DNA of 64,000 nt, from positions 157,157 to 221,156 of the forward strand of contig DPOR01000013.1 in the NCBI GenBank assembly GCA_003538135.1, in the 5' to 3' direction. Position numbers and translations under genes: made by a program. This DNA comes from Oscillospiraceae bacterium. GTDB taxonomy: Bacteria > Bacillota > Clostridia > Oscillospirales > Acutalibacteraceae. Position 1 is the first letter of the stretch, and the number at the start of each line of letters is the position of its first letter. A model generated the notes under the pieces. The model did no database searches and was not told the DNA's origin. It saw only the letters and a program-made list of their open reading frames with translations. This document shows, piece by piece, positions 23,332-32,521 of the stretch.

Positions 23332-23358
23332 GGAGCCGCGCCTTTTTGACACGGCTCC
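23332..23358 (-). terminator. Terminator of gdhA
   Basis: GGAGCCG...CGGCTCC stem, with CTATCTTTTTT following on the minus strand. Confidence 0.75.
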
Positions 23359-23375
23359 GTATGATGTTGCAAAGC

Positions 23376-24635
23376 TTACGGGAAGATGCCTCTTATCTTC
23401 TTGGTTTTGACAAGTCTGCGCAGCGCTATGATATAAGCGGCGGTTCTCATCGAATATTTGCGCTCATCGGCGAGAGCATAGACCTCGTCGAACGCCTTGA
23501 GGAGGATGTCGGCAAGCTTGCCGTTGACCTCGTCAAGCGACCAGGAGAGAGACTGCAGATTCTGCACCCACTCGAAGTAGGAGACGATAACGCCGCCTGC
23601 GTTTGCGAGAATGTCGGGGACGATTATCTTGCCCTTGGCGTTGAGAATCTGATCCGCCTCGTAGCTTGTCGGGCCGTTTGCGCCCTCGACGATGTATTTC
23701 GCCTTTATCATGTCGGCATTGTCCTCGGTTATCTGACCCTCGAGTGCTGCGGGAACAAGGAAGTCTGCGTCGATGTAAAGCAGATCCTCTTTCTTTATCT
23801 CGGTTGCGCCGTCGGCCTTATAGCCCTGGAGCACGCGGCCGTTGCCCGCCGCATATTTGAGCATATCGTGAACATCGAGACCGTCTGCGCAGTAGTATGC
23901 CGCGGTGTGGTCGCTTATAGCGACGACCTTTGCGCCGAGGTCGGCTATGAGGTAAGCGGCGGTCGAGCCGACGTTGCCGAAGCCCTGAATTGCAAAGGTG
24001 CAGTCCTTTATGTCAAGTCCGAGCTTCTCTGTCAGTGCGCGGCAGCAGAGCATGACGCCGCGTCCGGTAGCCTCGGGTCTGCCCAGAGAGCCGCCTATTT
24101 CAAACGCCTTGCCGGTGACGACGCCCGTGATGGGATAGCCGTACTTCATGGAATATGTATCCATTATCCAGCCCATTACTTCGGCGTTGGTGTTGACGTC
24201 GGGAGCGGGGATATCCTTGTGAGGGCCGATTATCGGCGCTATCATTGCCGCGTAGCGTCTGGTCATTCTCTCAAGCTCGCCCTTGGACATCTGCGACGGG
24301 TCGCAGGTTATGCCGCCCTTTGCGCCGCCGTAGGGGATGTTGGCAACGGCGCACTTTATGGTCATCCAAGCGGAGAGTGCGCGGACTTCGTCCATATCGA
24401 CGTTGGGATGAAATCTTATGCCGCCCTTGCACGGACCGCGTGTGCTCGAATGCTGAATGCGGTAGCCTGTGAACATTTTCAGGTCGCCGTTATCCATGCG
24501 GACGGGGAAGTTGACCTTCAACTCCTGCTCGGGATAACGGAACGACGCATAGTCGTTCTTGTCAATGCCGTCAAGCGCAGCCGCGCTGTCAAGCACGCTC
24601 AGAAAGTTTTCATAAGGATTTGCTTTTTTACTCAT
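23376..24635 (-). CDS. gdhA: Glutamate dehydrogenase
   Basis: A 419-residue hexameric-type GDH that interconverts glutamate with 2-oxoglutarate and ammonia. The N-terminal substrate domain has GPCKGGIRFHP and the catalytic-lysine motif NIPYGGAKGGI. The nucleotide-binding domain has FAIQGFGNVGSTAAYLI (GxGxxG/S) and ends in a helical arm. The length and the 'AKGG' motif fit the NAD-linked catabolic GDH of Clostridia; coenzyme preference cannot be proven here. The start is ATG 24635, preceded by AAAGGGC; the longer frame is intergenic. Monocistronic. Confidence 0.95.
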   Translation of the reverse strand: MSKKANPYENFLSVLDSAAALDGIDKNDYASFRYPEQELKVNFPVRMDNGDLKMFTGYRIQHSSTRGPCKGGIRFHPNVDMDEVRALSAWMTIKCAVANIPYGGAKGGITCDPSQMSKGELERMTRRYAAMIAPIIGPHKDIPAPDVNTNAEVMGWIMDTYSMKYGYPITGVVTGKAFEIGGSLGRPEATGRGVMLCCRALTEKLGLDIKDCTFAIQGFGNVGSTAAYLIADLGAKVVAISDHTAAYYCADGLDVHDMLKYAAGNGRVLQGYKADGATEIKKEDLLYIDADFLVPAALEGQITEDNADMIKAKYIVEGANGPTSYEADQILNAKGKIIVPDILANAGGVIVSYFEWVQNLQSLSWSLDEVNGKLADILLKAFDEVYALADERKYSMRTAAYIIALRRLVKTKKIRGIFP

Positions 24636-24845
24636 AAATTTCAGCCCTTTCGTGATGTTTTTGTAGCTTGTGCATAATTTATTGCTCTGCCGTAAGATTA
24701 ACACAATAAAAAAGATAAATCAATATCTTGGGAAGTATTTCCTAAAATTTGTTTTATTTTGTGCTGAGGTGCCGTTAAAGCAAAAATATTATTGTACCGC
24801 AGTACAAAAATCAAAAAATATTTACACCGTTTGTAACAAAAAGTA

Positions 24846-24880
24846 TTTACAAATTTGCGGAAAAGTGGTATAAGTATAAT
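24846..24880 (+). promoter_or_regulatory. Promoter of the AbrB-ABC transporter operon
   Basis: TTTACA (24846-24851), 17 bp, TATAAG (24869-24874), immediately followed by TATAAT. Several AGTATAA repeats follow up to 24908 and may bind the AbrB-like product. Confidence 0.55.
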
Positions 24881-24934
24881 AAGTAGGAAAAGTATAACAA
24901 GTATAACTTTAAACCTGAAAGGTGAGTGGATAAA

Positions 24935-25165
24935 ATGAAAATGCCGGAGGGCAAATTTGTCGCTACGGTGAAGGTCGGCGAAAAGGGTCAGATAGTCATC
25001 CCAAAGGGTGTGCGCGACATATTCGACATCAATCCGGGAGACACGCTTTTGATGCTCGCCGACAAGAACCAGGGCATAGCGATAGTGCAGAACGATGTCT
25101 ATATGAATTTTGCCGATGCCGTGTTCGAGGCGCAGCACCGCACGCCCGAGGAGGCGGAGGAATGA
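24935..25165 (+). CDS. AbrB/MazE/SpoVT-type DNA-binding regulator
   Basis: A 76-residue protein with a swapped-hairpin AbrB domain at ~8-50 (VATVKVGEKGQIVIPKGVRD, DINPGDTLLML). It probably regulates the ABC transporter pair, with which it overlaps by four bases (ATGA). The start is ATG 24935, ten bases after AAAGGTG; an in-frame GTG at 24926 is too close to that site. The AGTATAA repeats upstream could be its own operator. Confidence 0.85.
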   Translation: MKMPEGKFVATVKVGEKGQIVIPKGVRDIFDINPGDTLLMLADKNQGIAIVQNDVYMNFADAVFEAQHRTPEEAEE

Positions 25166-26001
25166 ACGCGCTCGAAGTCAGCGGACTGAAGAAAAGCTAC
25201 GGCGATTTTTCCCTTGATGTAAGCTTTGCGCTCGAGCAGGGGAAGATAACGGGTTTTATCGGCAGAAACGGCGCGGGAAAGACTACGACCATAAAATCCC
25301 TGCTCGGCTTCGTTCATCCCGATGCGGGCGAGATTCGTTTCTTTTCAATGCCTTTCGCCGAAAACGAGATGAAAATAAAGAGTCGGTTGGGCGTTGTGCT
25401 CGGCGGCGTGAATTACTATGCACAAAAGCGTCTTTCCGCAGTGGCGGCAGTCACCTCGCGCTTTTATCCCGAGTGGGACGACTCGCTTTACAGAAAATAT
25501 ATGCGGCTCTTTTCGCTCGATGAGAGCAAGCGTATTTCCGAGCTCTCCGCGGGCATGAAGGTAAAGTTTTCGCTCGCTCTCGCGCTCTCCCATTCGGCGG
25601 ATTTGCTCATCCTCGACGAGCCGACGAGCGGGCTCGACCCCGTCTCGCGCGATGAGCTGCTCGATATATTCATAAGCCTCTCGCAGGACGAGGGAAAGAC
25701 TGTTTTTTGCTCGACCCATATCACAAGCGACCTCGACCGCTGCGCCGACAATATAATATATTTAAAGCAGGGACGCATCGCCGAAAACGAGCCGCTTTGC
25801 ACTCTGCTCCAAAAATACAGCGTAGTGCGATTTTCCGCCGATAATGCGCCGAACGGGGCTGAGCTCATCGGCGTGCGCCGCGAGAAGGACGGCATGAGCG
25901 CGCTCGTCAGAAATTCCGAGCTGCCCGCAGGCGTCGAGTCCGCACCTGCCGGGCTTGAGGATATAATGCTGCATATCGAGAGGGAGGACGAGACAAAATG
26001 A
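25162..26001 (+). CDS. ABC transporter ATP-binding protein
   Basis: A 279-residue cytoplasmic ATPase. Walker A is GFIGRNGAGKTTTIKSL, the signature is the variant ELSAGMKVKFSLALAL (LSAGM instead of LSGGQ), Walker B is LLILDEPTSGLDP, and the H-loop His is in CSTHITSDLD. The LSAGM form and length are typical of YtrB/BcrA-like exporters of Firmicutes. It lies between the AbrB-like regulator and its permease with four-base overlaps on both sides. The substrate is unknown. Confidence 0.93.
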   Translation: MNALEVSGLKKSYGDFSLDVSFALEQGKITGFIGRNGAGKTTTIKSLLGFVHPDAGEIRFFSMPFAENEMKIKSRLGVVLGGVNYYAQKRLSAVAAVTSRFYPEWDDSLYRKYMRLFSLDESKRISELSAGMKVKFSLALALSHSADLLILDEPTSGLDPVSRDELLDIFISLSQDEGKTVFCSTHITSDLDRCADNIIYLKQGRIAENEPLCTLLQKYSVVRFSADNAPNGAELIGVRREKDGMSALVRNSELPAGVESAPAGLEDIMLHIEREDETK

Positions 26002-26645
26002 AAGAACTGCTCAACAAGGAATTGAAGCTCGTTCTTCATCCGACGAATATCCTGTTTATTCCGCTCGCGTTCATGCTCTTTATCCCTAACTACCCTTATC
26101 TCGTCATAATGTTCTACACCTGCCTCGGCATATTTTTCATGTGCCAGTTCGGTAGGGAGAATAACGATGTGTTTTTCACCATGATGCTGCCCGTCGAAAA
26201 ACGAAAAACAGTGCTCGCCCGCATAATTTTTGCGAGCCTGCTCGAGCTGCTCGAAATAGCGGTCTGCGTGCCGACAGCAATCCTGCGCGCTAAAATTATG
26301 ACCCCCGTCAACGCCGCCGACCTCGATATAAATATCACGCTCTTTGCGTTCTTTTTTATGATATTCGGCGTGTTCAATATCGTCTTTTTTACGGGCTATT
26401 ATAAAAACGTCAAGCGCATCGGTGTGCCGTTCGCGCTCGGCAGTGTCGCCGTGTTCGTCTTTATCGGTATCGAGATAGTGCTCTGCCATGCGCTGCCGCT
26501 CTTTAAAAACAAGCTCGATACTCCCGACCCGCAGTTCTTGGCGGTAAAGCTCGTCACCCTTGCGCTCGGCGTTGTAATTTGGCTCGCGCTGACCTTCGCC
26601 GCCTATAAGCGTTCAGCCGCCCTGTTCGAGGAGCAGGATATTTGA
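25998..26645 (+). CDS. ABC-2 type permease
   Basis: A 215-residue membrane protein with about six helices (~18-50, ~75-95, ~108-132, ~143-167, ~185-207). It is the membrane partner of the ATPase just upstream, with which it overlaps by four bases. The sequence NNDVFFTMMLPVEKRKTVLARI before the third helix is characteristic of the ABC2_membrane_5-like permeases. A terminator follows. Confidence 0.88.
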   Translation: MKELLNKELKLVLHPTNILFIPLAFMLFIPNYPYLVIMFYTCLGIFFMCQFGRENNDVFFTMMLPVEKRKTVLARIIFASLLELLEIAVCVPTAILRAKIMTPVNAADLDINITLFAFFFMIFGVFNIVFFTGYYKNVKRIGVPFALGSVAVFVFIGIEIVLCHALPLFKNKLDTPDPQFLAVKLVTLALGVVIWLALTFAAYKRSAALFEEQDI

Positions 26646-26662
26646 AAAATAAATAAACCCGA

Positions 26663-26697
26663 ACTTCCGCAGAATGTTATTTGCACTCTGCGGAAGT
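26663..26697 (+). terminator. Terminator of the AbrB-ABC operon
   Basis: An 11-bp stem, ACTTCCGCAGA/TCTGCGGAAGT, then TTTGCTTTTG. Confidence 0.85.
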
Positions 26698-26772
26698 TTT
26701 GCTTTTGCGATTTTTTGGAAATATACATTTATGTCCGTTTTGTGTCTAAAAGAAAAACTTTTATGAAAAGGA

Positions 26773-26801
26773 TTGACAATAATGCCCGGATGTAATAATA
26801 T
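26773..26801 (+). promoter_or_regulatory. SigA promoter of the lipoprotein unit
   Basis: TTGACA (26773-26778), 17 bp, TAATAT (26796-26801). Confidence 0.65.
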
Positions 26802-26885
26802 GTCATTGTAAGAAAGAATTTTTCGGACGATTTAACCGGTTTTGTATTGATTTTTAGTAAAAAAGTATTTATCCGGAGGATAATT

Positions 26886-26972
26886 ATGAACAACATGAAT
26901 GTCCAAAGGTATAAAAACGGAGACAGCCGAGCTCGGCGGATTTTTTCCGTCGGCGTGCAAAAGCACGGCTGA
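26886..26972 (+). CDS. Possible 28-residue small protein or leader peptide
   Basis: An ORF starting MNNMNVQRYKNGDS, with CCGGAGG seven bases upstream, located between the promoter and the lipoprotein gene. It is basic, without a hydrophobic segment. Two small palindromes (GCCGAGCTCGGC; GTGC-AAAA-GCAC) lie within it. No homologue is recognised; the ribosome-binding site is the main support. Confidence 0.35.
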   Translation: MNNMNVQRYKNGDSRARRIFSVGVQKHG

Positions 26973-27001
26973 AACGCTTTGCAGAAAAGGAGAAAAATGT
27001 C

Positions 27002-27547
27002 ATGAAAAAGATAATTTCGCTGCTGTTTGCGGCGCTGCTCGTTTTGACGGCTTTCGCAGCCTGTTCGCATGAAGAAAAGAAGCCCGACGGCGAGTCCGAT
27101 TCGTACCCGAGCTATTCAGTAAACGCGGACGATATGAACAAGGAATATAAGCTCGACGATATAGCCGATTTGTCGTTGATATCTTCCGTCGATTCCGCTG
27201 CGGCGCATTTTCAGGGCAAGGAAATTCGCAATGTGACAAAGGATCTGAAAAAATCCGACCTTGAAGCGCTCGTTTCGGCGCTTAAAGGCATGACGGCAAC
27301 AGCCGAGGAGGATAAGTATCCGAGCAAGGAGCTTAAAAAATCCGTGTATGTTCAGTTCAAAAATGATGAAGGTACGGAGCGCAGAGTTATGTCCTGCTTT
27401 GTCATCGACGGAGGCTGTTATCTCAGCTTTTCCGAGACATATTTAAAAGGCGAAAGATTTGACAGCCCCGCGGTTATTTTCCGCATAAGCGAGACCGACG
27501 CGGAAAAAGTTTTGACGCTCCTGGGCGCGGAGGATATCCCCGGCTGA
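27002..27547 (+). CDS. Hypothetical lipoprotein
   Basis: A 181-residue exported protein with a lipoprotein signal peptide (KKIISLLFAALLVLTAF) and lipobox A-F-A-A-C at Cys20. A mature alpha/beta domain follows with no family I recognise (VQFKNDEGTERRVMSCFVIDGG). The start ATG follows AAGGAG. The next gene encodes a small membrane protein in the same direction, 49 bp on, so the two may act together at the membrane. Confidence 0.75.
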   Translation: MKKIISLLFAALLVLTAFAACSHEEKKPDGESDSYPSYSVNADDMNKEYKLDDIADLSLISSVDSAAAHFQGKEIRNVTKDLKKSDLEALVSALKGMTATAEEDKYPSKELKKSVYVQFKNDEGTERRVMSCFVIDGGCYLSFSETYLKGERFDSPAVIFRISETDAEKVLTLLGAEDIPG

Positions 27548-27596
27548 AAATCACTCCCCCAGATGCGCTGCCGCAAACTCACCCGGAGGTGACCTT

Positions 27597-28022
27597 ATGA
27601 AAAGAAAAGTCATTTGTATCGTATCGACCGTCATAGCCTTTATTCTTGCCACGGCATTCAACCTTGCAAATATGATCGGCGGCGCCGGCACGTCCGTTTT
27701 CGGCGTTATTTTATCCGTCGTTTTCTGCGTATGTATTTTTGTCCTGCCCGTCGCGGCGAAGAACCGCGCGTTCGCAGCCGTCTCTGCAGGTTTCGCTGTT
27801 TTTGCGGCGATTGCTTCAACAGTCGGACTGCTTGTGTTTAAAGATATTCTTCCCGATTCGGCGGGGATAGCGGCCGCTTTGCCGCTGACCGCGTTTTACG
27901 GGCTGATGTATTTCCTGCGCGACTACGGCATTTTTTATCCCGCGCTTATAGCCGTCATGCTGATTGACGCGGTGAATCTTATATTGGCGGCGCGACGGTT
28001 CTCGGCGGCAAAAGCAGAATAA
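27597..28022 (+). CDS. Hypothetical four-helix membrane protein
   Basis: A 141-residue protein with four to five hydrophobic segments (~5-30, ~35-52, ~58-82, ~90-108, ~112-132) and a short basic tail. No family is recognised. The start ATG has CGGAGGTG upstream. It is probably co-transcribed with the lipoprotein. Confidence 0.65.
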   Translation: MKRKVICIVSTVIAFILATAFNLANMIGGAGTSVFGVILSVVFCVCIFVLPVAAKNRAFAAVSAGFAVFAAIASTVGLLVFKDILPDSAGIAAALPLTAFYGLMYFLRDYGIFYPALIAVMLIDAVNLILAARRFSAAKAE

Positions 28023-28113
28023 GGCAAATTCAATATCGGATCAAATGGGCAGACGTATATTCGTCTGCTCTTTTTATATTATTTCATAAAAGCCCGAGTT
28101 TCTGCCGAAACAC

Positions 28114-28143
28114 TTGATAAAACCGCAATATATATGCTATACT
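28114..28143 (+). promoter_or_regulatory. SigA promoter of the recJ-rel operon
   Basis: TTGATA (28114-28119), 18 bp, TATACT (28138-28143). It overlaps the in-frame upstream ATG at 28134 and so supports the recJ start at 28173. Confidence 0.65.
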
Positions 28144-28172
28144 TAACTATTATTGAAAGGAATGGTAAACCT

Positions 28173-30212
28173 ATGCGTAAAAGATGGCTCGCAGCTTCAT
28201 ATGACAAGGATCTCGCGGCACAGATAGCCGAGGAACACAGCCTCAATCCTATCGCCGCGCTGCTTGCCGTTATACGCGGACTCCGCGACTACGATGAGAT
28301 AGAGGATTTCTTCGACCCCGAGCCGTTCTTTACGCTTGACCCGTTCGACCTGCCCGATATGGATAAGGCTGTCGAGCGCATAAACCGCGCTATAGACAAC
28401 TTCGAGTGCATAGCGATATTCGGCGATTTCGACGCCGACGGAGTTACCTCGACCGCTCTGCTCTATACATATCTTGAGTCAAAGGGCGCGAATGTCCTGT
28501 GGTATATCCCGGACAGATTGACCGAGGGCTACGGCCTTAGCGTCGGCGCTGTCGAAAGGCTCAAGGATATGGGCACTCAGCTGATAGTTACCGTTGACAA
28601 CGGAGTCAGCGCCGCCGACGCGACGGAGCGCGCATATGAGCTCGGCATGGAGGTCGTTATAACCGACCACCATAAGGTTCCCGATGTTCTGCCGCGCGCC
28701 GAGGCGATAGTCGATCTCCAACGCGCCGATTGCTCAAGCCCGTTTAAGCAGCTTTGCGGAGCGGGCGTTGCGTTTAAGCTCGCGTGCGCCATGGAGCTTG
28801 AGGACGATACCGCCGTTATCGAGGATTTTGCCGACCTTGCCGCAATAGGAACAATAAGCGACGTAGTCGAGCTTACGGGCGAAAACCGCACGATAGTCAA
28901 GGCGGGACTTCGCAGCATAAACAACCGCTCGCGCGCCGGCATAAACGAGCTGCTCGACGTCGCCGGAGCGGGGGATAAGTATGTCAACGCTACATCTGTG
29001 GCGTTTACAGTCTCGCCGCGAATAAATGCGGCGGGCAGAATGGGCTCCGCAAACCGCGCGCTCGAGCTGCTTTTAAGCGACGATACGGAGACCGCAAACG
29101 GCTTGGCGCAGGAGATAAACGAAGCCAACAGAACCCGTCAGACGATAGAGAGCGAAATTTTCGCGCAGGTTGAGCAGACGCTGTTCGAACATCCGGAGAT
29201 TCGCTATGCTCCCGTTATAGTCGTCGACGGCGACGATTGGCACACGGGAGTTATAGGCATTGTCGCCGCAAGGATACAGGAGAAATACTCGAAGCCGTGC
29301 ATAATAATTTCGCGCAACACCGAGGACGGCACTGCGCGCGGCTCCGGGCGCAGTATAGAGGGCTTCTCGCTCTATGACGCGATAAAAAACTCAAAGCATC
29401 TGCTGACCCATTTCGGCGGTCACACTCAGGCGGCGGGACTTTCCTTAATGGCTGAGGATATAGAACAGCTCCGAGCCGAGATAACGGAATACGCGCTTCA
29501 TACCGAAATGCCGTTTCAGATTCAGAATATAGATTTAAAGCTCAATCCCGCGCATATATCTTTGGATATTCTCGACGCGGTGTCGTCCCTTGAGCCGTTC
29601 GGCGCGGGAAATCCCCAGCCGGTTTTCGGGCTCTACTGCATGACGATAGAGGGCTTTACGCCCGTGGGCAACGGCAAGCATATGAGAATAACCGTCGCAA
29701 AGGGCGACACTCGGATTTTTGCCATGTATTTCGGCATGACGGAACGCTCGTTCTTTTATAACGTCGGAGATACCGTTGACCTTGCCGTCAATCTCGAGAG
29801 GAACGAATATCTCGGGAATGTCCGCATAGGCGTTTATATCAGGAATATGCGCCCGTCCGGCAGCGACGATATGAAGGTGCTCGAGGGCTTGAGGCTCTTT
29901 GACCGAGTCATGCACGGCGAGAAGCTGACCCCGGAGCAGGCTAAAGCCGCCCTGCCGGAGAGAAATCTCTGCGGTGCGGTCTATACCCAGATAAAGCGGC
30001 GTGGCTCGTGGAGCGCCGAATACGAGATGCTGTGCCTGCGCTCCGGCTTTGACACGGAGAGAATCTGCGCCGTGGCGTGCGCCGTCGAGGTCATGGTGCA
30101 AAAGGGCGTTCTCAACCGCTCTCCAGCGGGCAGCATAGTTGTCAACGGACAGAGCCCCAAGGTGAACCTTGAGGACGCGGAGCTTATGAAGCATATAAGA
30201 AGCTTTTTATAA
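28173..30212 (+). CDS. recJ: Single-stranded-DNA-specific exonuclease RecJ
   Basis: A 679-residue DHH-family 5'-3' exonuclease of recombination and repair. The DHH domain has FGDFDADGVTSTALLY, VTVDNGVSAAD and VVITDHHKVPD; the DHHA1 domain has SGRSIEGFSLYDAI and HFGGHTQAAGLSL. An OB-fold segment (~465-560) follows, and the C-terminal ~100 residues extend beyond minimal RecJ, as in Firmicutes. The start is ATG 28173, with AAAGGA upstream. First gene of a long operon (recJ-rel-dtd-MBL-hemZ-kinase). Confidence 0.95.
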   Translation: MRKRWLAASYDKDLAAQIAEEHSLNPIAALLAVIRGLRDYDEIEDFFDPEPFFTLDPFDLPDMDKAVERINRAIDNFECIAIFGDFDADGVTSTALLYTYLESKGANVLWYIPDRLTEGYGLSVGAVERLKDMGTQLIVTVDNGVSAADATERAYELGMEVVITDHHKVPDVLPRAEAIVDLQRADCSSPFKQLCGAGVAFKLACAMELEDDTAVIEDFADLAAIGTISDVVELTGENRTIVKAGLRSINNRSRAGINELLDVAGAGDKYVNATSVAFTVSPRINAAGRMGSANRALELLLSDDTETANGLAQEINEANRTRQTIESEIFAQVEQTLFEHPEIRYAPVIVVDGDDWHTGVIGIVAARIQEKYSKPCIIISRNTEDGTARGSGRSIEGFSLYDAIKNSKHLLTHFGGHTQAAGLSLMAEDIEQLRAEITEYALHTEMPFQIQNIDLKLNPAHISLDILDAVSSLEPFGAGNPQPVFGLYCMTIEGFTPVGNGKHMRITVAKGDTRIFAMYFGMTERSFFYNVGDTVDLAVNLERNEYLGNVRIGVYIRNMRPSGSDDMKVLEGLRLFDRVMHGEKLTPEQAKAALPERNLCGAVYTQIKRRGSWSAEYEMLCLRSGFDTERICAVACAVEVMVQKGVLNRSPAGSIVVNGQSPKVNLEDAELMKHIRSFL

Positions 30213-30241
30213 ATCAGCGGCAGAATGCGAGGGGTGATCGA

Positions 30242-32503
30242 ATGAGATCGTGGGAAGAAAAAATAAACGGAGAGACCGAGGAAAAGAAGATGAACCGTCA
30301 GGCGGATTTTACCGACGGCAGCTCATCCTTTGACGACGGCTTTGACAAGCTCTATGAAAAAATAAAGACTATGTACCGCGACGACGAGCTCGAGACGGTG
30401 AAACGCGCCTATGAGACGGCGAAGGAGCACCACAAGAATCAGCTGCGTCAGTCCGGAGAGCCTTATATCATCCACCCGATAGCCGTCGCCGGCATATTAG
30501 CGGATCTCGGCATGGACAGCCAGTCCGTGGCGGCGGCGCTGCTGCACGATACGGTTGAGGATACCGATGTCACGAAGGCCGACATAGAGCGCGATTTCGG
30601 CGATGAGATAGCCCAGCTTGTAGACGGCGTGACGAAGCTTGCAAAGGTGCCTACGGAGACAAAGGCGGAGGCGCAGGCGGAAAATATCCGCAAGATGCTC
30701 CTCGCCATGTCCAACGATATCCGTGTTATTATCATCAAGCTTGCGGACAGACTGCATAACATGAGAACGATAGGCTATGTCCGCGAGGAAAAGCGCCGCG
30801 AGACAGCCCTTGAAACTCTCGAAATATATGCCCCCATCGCGCACCGTTTAGGTATCAGAGCGATAAAAGAGGAGCTTGAGGACAGGGCTATTATCTGCCT
30901 TGATCCGGTTGCCTATAAGGAAATAGACGATTATCTCAACTCGCAGAGCGCGTCGCGCAAGGAGTTTCTCGAGAGCATAATCGAGAAGATAAAGGAGCGC
31001 ATCGACCCGCTTGTCTCCGGCTGCAAGGTCGAGGGCAGAATAAAGAGCGTCCACGGAATATACCGCAAGATGTATATCGGCGGTAAGACGTTCGATGAAA
31101 TTTACGATATCTATGCCGTCAGAATAATAGTCGAGTCGGTCATTGACTGCTATAACTGTCTCGGCGTTATCCACGATATGTTCCGCCCGATTCCAAACAG
31201 ATTCAAGGACTATATCTCGACCCCCAAGCCGAATATGTATCAGTCCCTGCACACAACCGTTATCGGCAAGGAGGGCATACCGTTTGAGGTTCAGATAAGA
31301 ACGTGGGAAATGCATCAGACGGCTGAATACGGTATCGCCGCGCACTGGAAGTATAAGCTCGGCGGAGGCACCGCGAGCGGCAATTTCGACAAGCGCCTTG
31401 CGTGGATTCGCCAGATGCTCGAGAGCCAGAGCGACTCCGAGGATGTCGAGGATATCGTCAGAACGATAAAGAGCGATCTCGTGCCCGAAGAGGTGTTTGT
31501 GTTCACCCCCAAGGGCGACGTCATAAACCTGCCCGTGGGCGCAACCGTTATAGATTTTGCTTATGCCATTCACTCGGCTATCGGCAACCGTATGACCGGC
31601 GCAAAGGTAGACGGGCGCATAGTGCCTATAGATTATCAGGTCAAGACCGGCGAGATAGTCGAAGTTTTAACGTCGTCCCAGCCCGGCAAGGGGCCGAGCA
31701 GGGATTGGCTCAAGATAGTCAAGACGAGCGAAGCGCGAAGCAAAATACGCAATTGGTTCAAGAAGGAGCGCCGCGAGGACAATGTCGCAGAGGGCAAAAT
31801 CGAAGTCGAACGCGAGTTCAGGCGCAGCTATATCCGCCTGCCGGACGATGAGATGAAGGTGTTCCTCCAGCGCATAGCGGAGCGCCAGCATTTCGATACG
31901 GTCGATGACTTCTATGCGGCCATAGGCTACGGCGGTGTGTCGCTTATCCGTATGATGCCGCATATAAAGGACGAGTATAACAAGATAGTCAAGGCGTCCG
32001 CCCCGCCGGAGATAGTTCTCACTCAGCCGAAAAAGCGCGTCAAGAGCAGCGAGGGCGTCATAGTCGAGGGAATAGACAACTGCCTTGTCAAGTTCTCCCG
32101 CTGCTGCAATCCGCTCCCCGGCGACGATATAATCGGCTTTATCACCCGCGGTCACGGCGTGTCTATTCACACCCGGGCTTGCAGCAATGTCCCGAAGGAC
32201 CTCGAGAACTGCGGCGATAAGGAAAGATGGATAAACGCATATTGGGACAGCTCCGTAAAGGAGGATTTCCGCGCAACGCTTATGATATCCTGCCTCAACA
32301 GAGTCGGTATGCTCGCGGACATCTCCGTTCAGCTCGCCAATATGCACGTTATGATAAATGATATAAATACAAGAAATTTCAAGGATGGCAGAAGCACCTT
32401 CTCCATGACCATAACCGTCTCGGGAATCGAGCATCTCAAGAGCGTCGCCGCGAAGCTCGAACGCATTGACGGCGTGCTCAGCGTCGAGAGAGGAGCCACC
32501 TGA
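30242..32503 (+). CDS. rel: Bifunctional (p)ppGpp synthetase/hydrolase
   Basis: A 753-residue Rel/SpoT protein of the stringent response. The HD hydrolase domain is present with conserved residues (QSGEPYIIHPIAVA, ALLHDTVEDT, KLADRLHNMRT). The synthetase domain has GRIKSVHGIYRKM, YDIYAVRIIV and YQSLHTTVIG. TGS (VFVFTPKGDVINLPVGATVIDFAY), a zinc-finger-like CRCCNPLPGD region and a C-terminal ACT domain (FRATLMISCLNRVGML) complete it. Both activities are predicted to be intact. The start ATG has GAGGGG upstream. Confidence 0.96.
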   Translation: MRSWEEKINGETEEKKMNRQADFTDGSSSFDDGFDKLYEKIKTMYRDDELETVKRAYETAKEHHKNQLRQSGEPYIIHPIAVAGILADLGMDSQSVAAALLHDTVEDTDVTKADIERDFGDEIAQLVDGVTKLAKVPTETKAEAQAENIRKMLLAMSNDIRVIIIKLADRLHNMRTIGYVREEKRRETALETLEIYAPIAHRLGIRAIKEELEDRAIICLDPVAYKEIDDYLNSQSASRKEFLESIIEKIKERIDPLVSGCKVEGRIKSVHGIYRKMYIGGKTFDEIYDIYAVRIIVESVIDCYNCLGVIHDMFRPIPNRFKDYISTPKPNMYQSLHTTVIGKEGIPFEVQIRTWEMHQTAEYGIAAHWKYKLGGGTASGNFDKRLAWIRQMLESQSDSEDVEDIVRTIKSDLVPEEVFVFTPKGDVINLPVGATVIDFAYAIHSAIGNRMTGAKVDGRIVPIDYQVKTGEIVEVLTSSQPGKGPSRDWLKIVKTSEARSKIRNWFKKERREDNVAEGKIEVEREFRRSYIRLPDDEMKVFLQRIAERQHFDTVDDFYAAIGYGGVSLIRMMPHIKDEYNKIVKASAPPEIVLTQPKKRVKSSEGVIVEGIDNCLVKFSRCCNPLPGDDIIGFITRGHGVSIHTRACSNVPKDLENCGDKERWINAYWDSSVKEDFRATLMISCLNRVGMLADISVQLANMHVMINDINTRNFKDGRSTFSMTITVSGIEHLKSVAAKLERIDGVLSVERGAT

Positions 32504-32521
32504 TAACAAGGAGGAATCACC

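Noticed and set aside
23310..24677. A 455-codon plus-strand frame opposite gdhA
   Set aside because: Fully antisense to glutamate dehydrogenase and begins inside its terminator; low-complexity Val/Ala/Arg composition.
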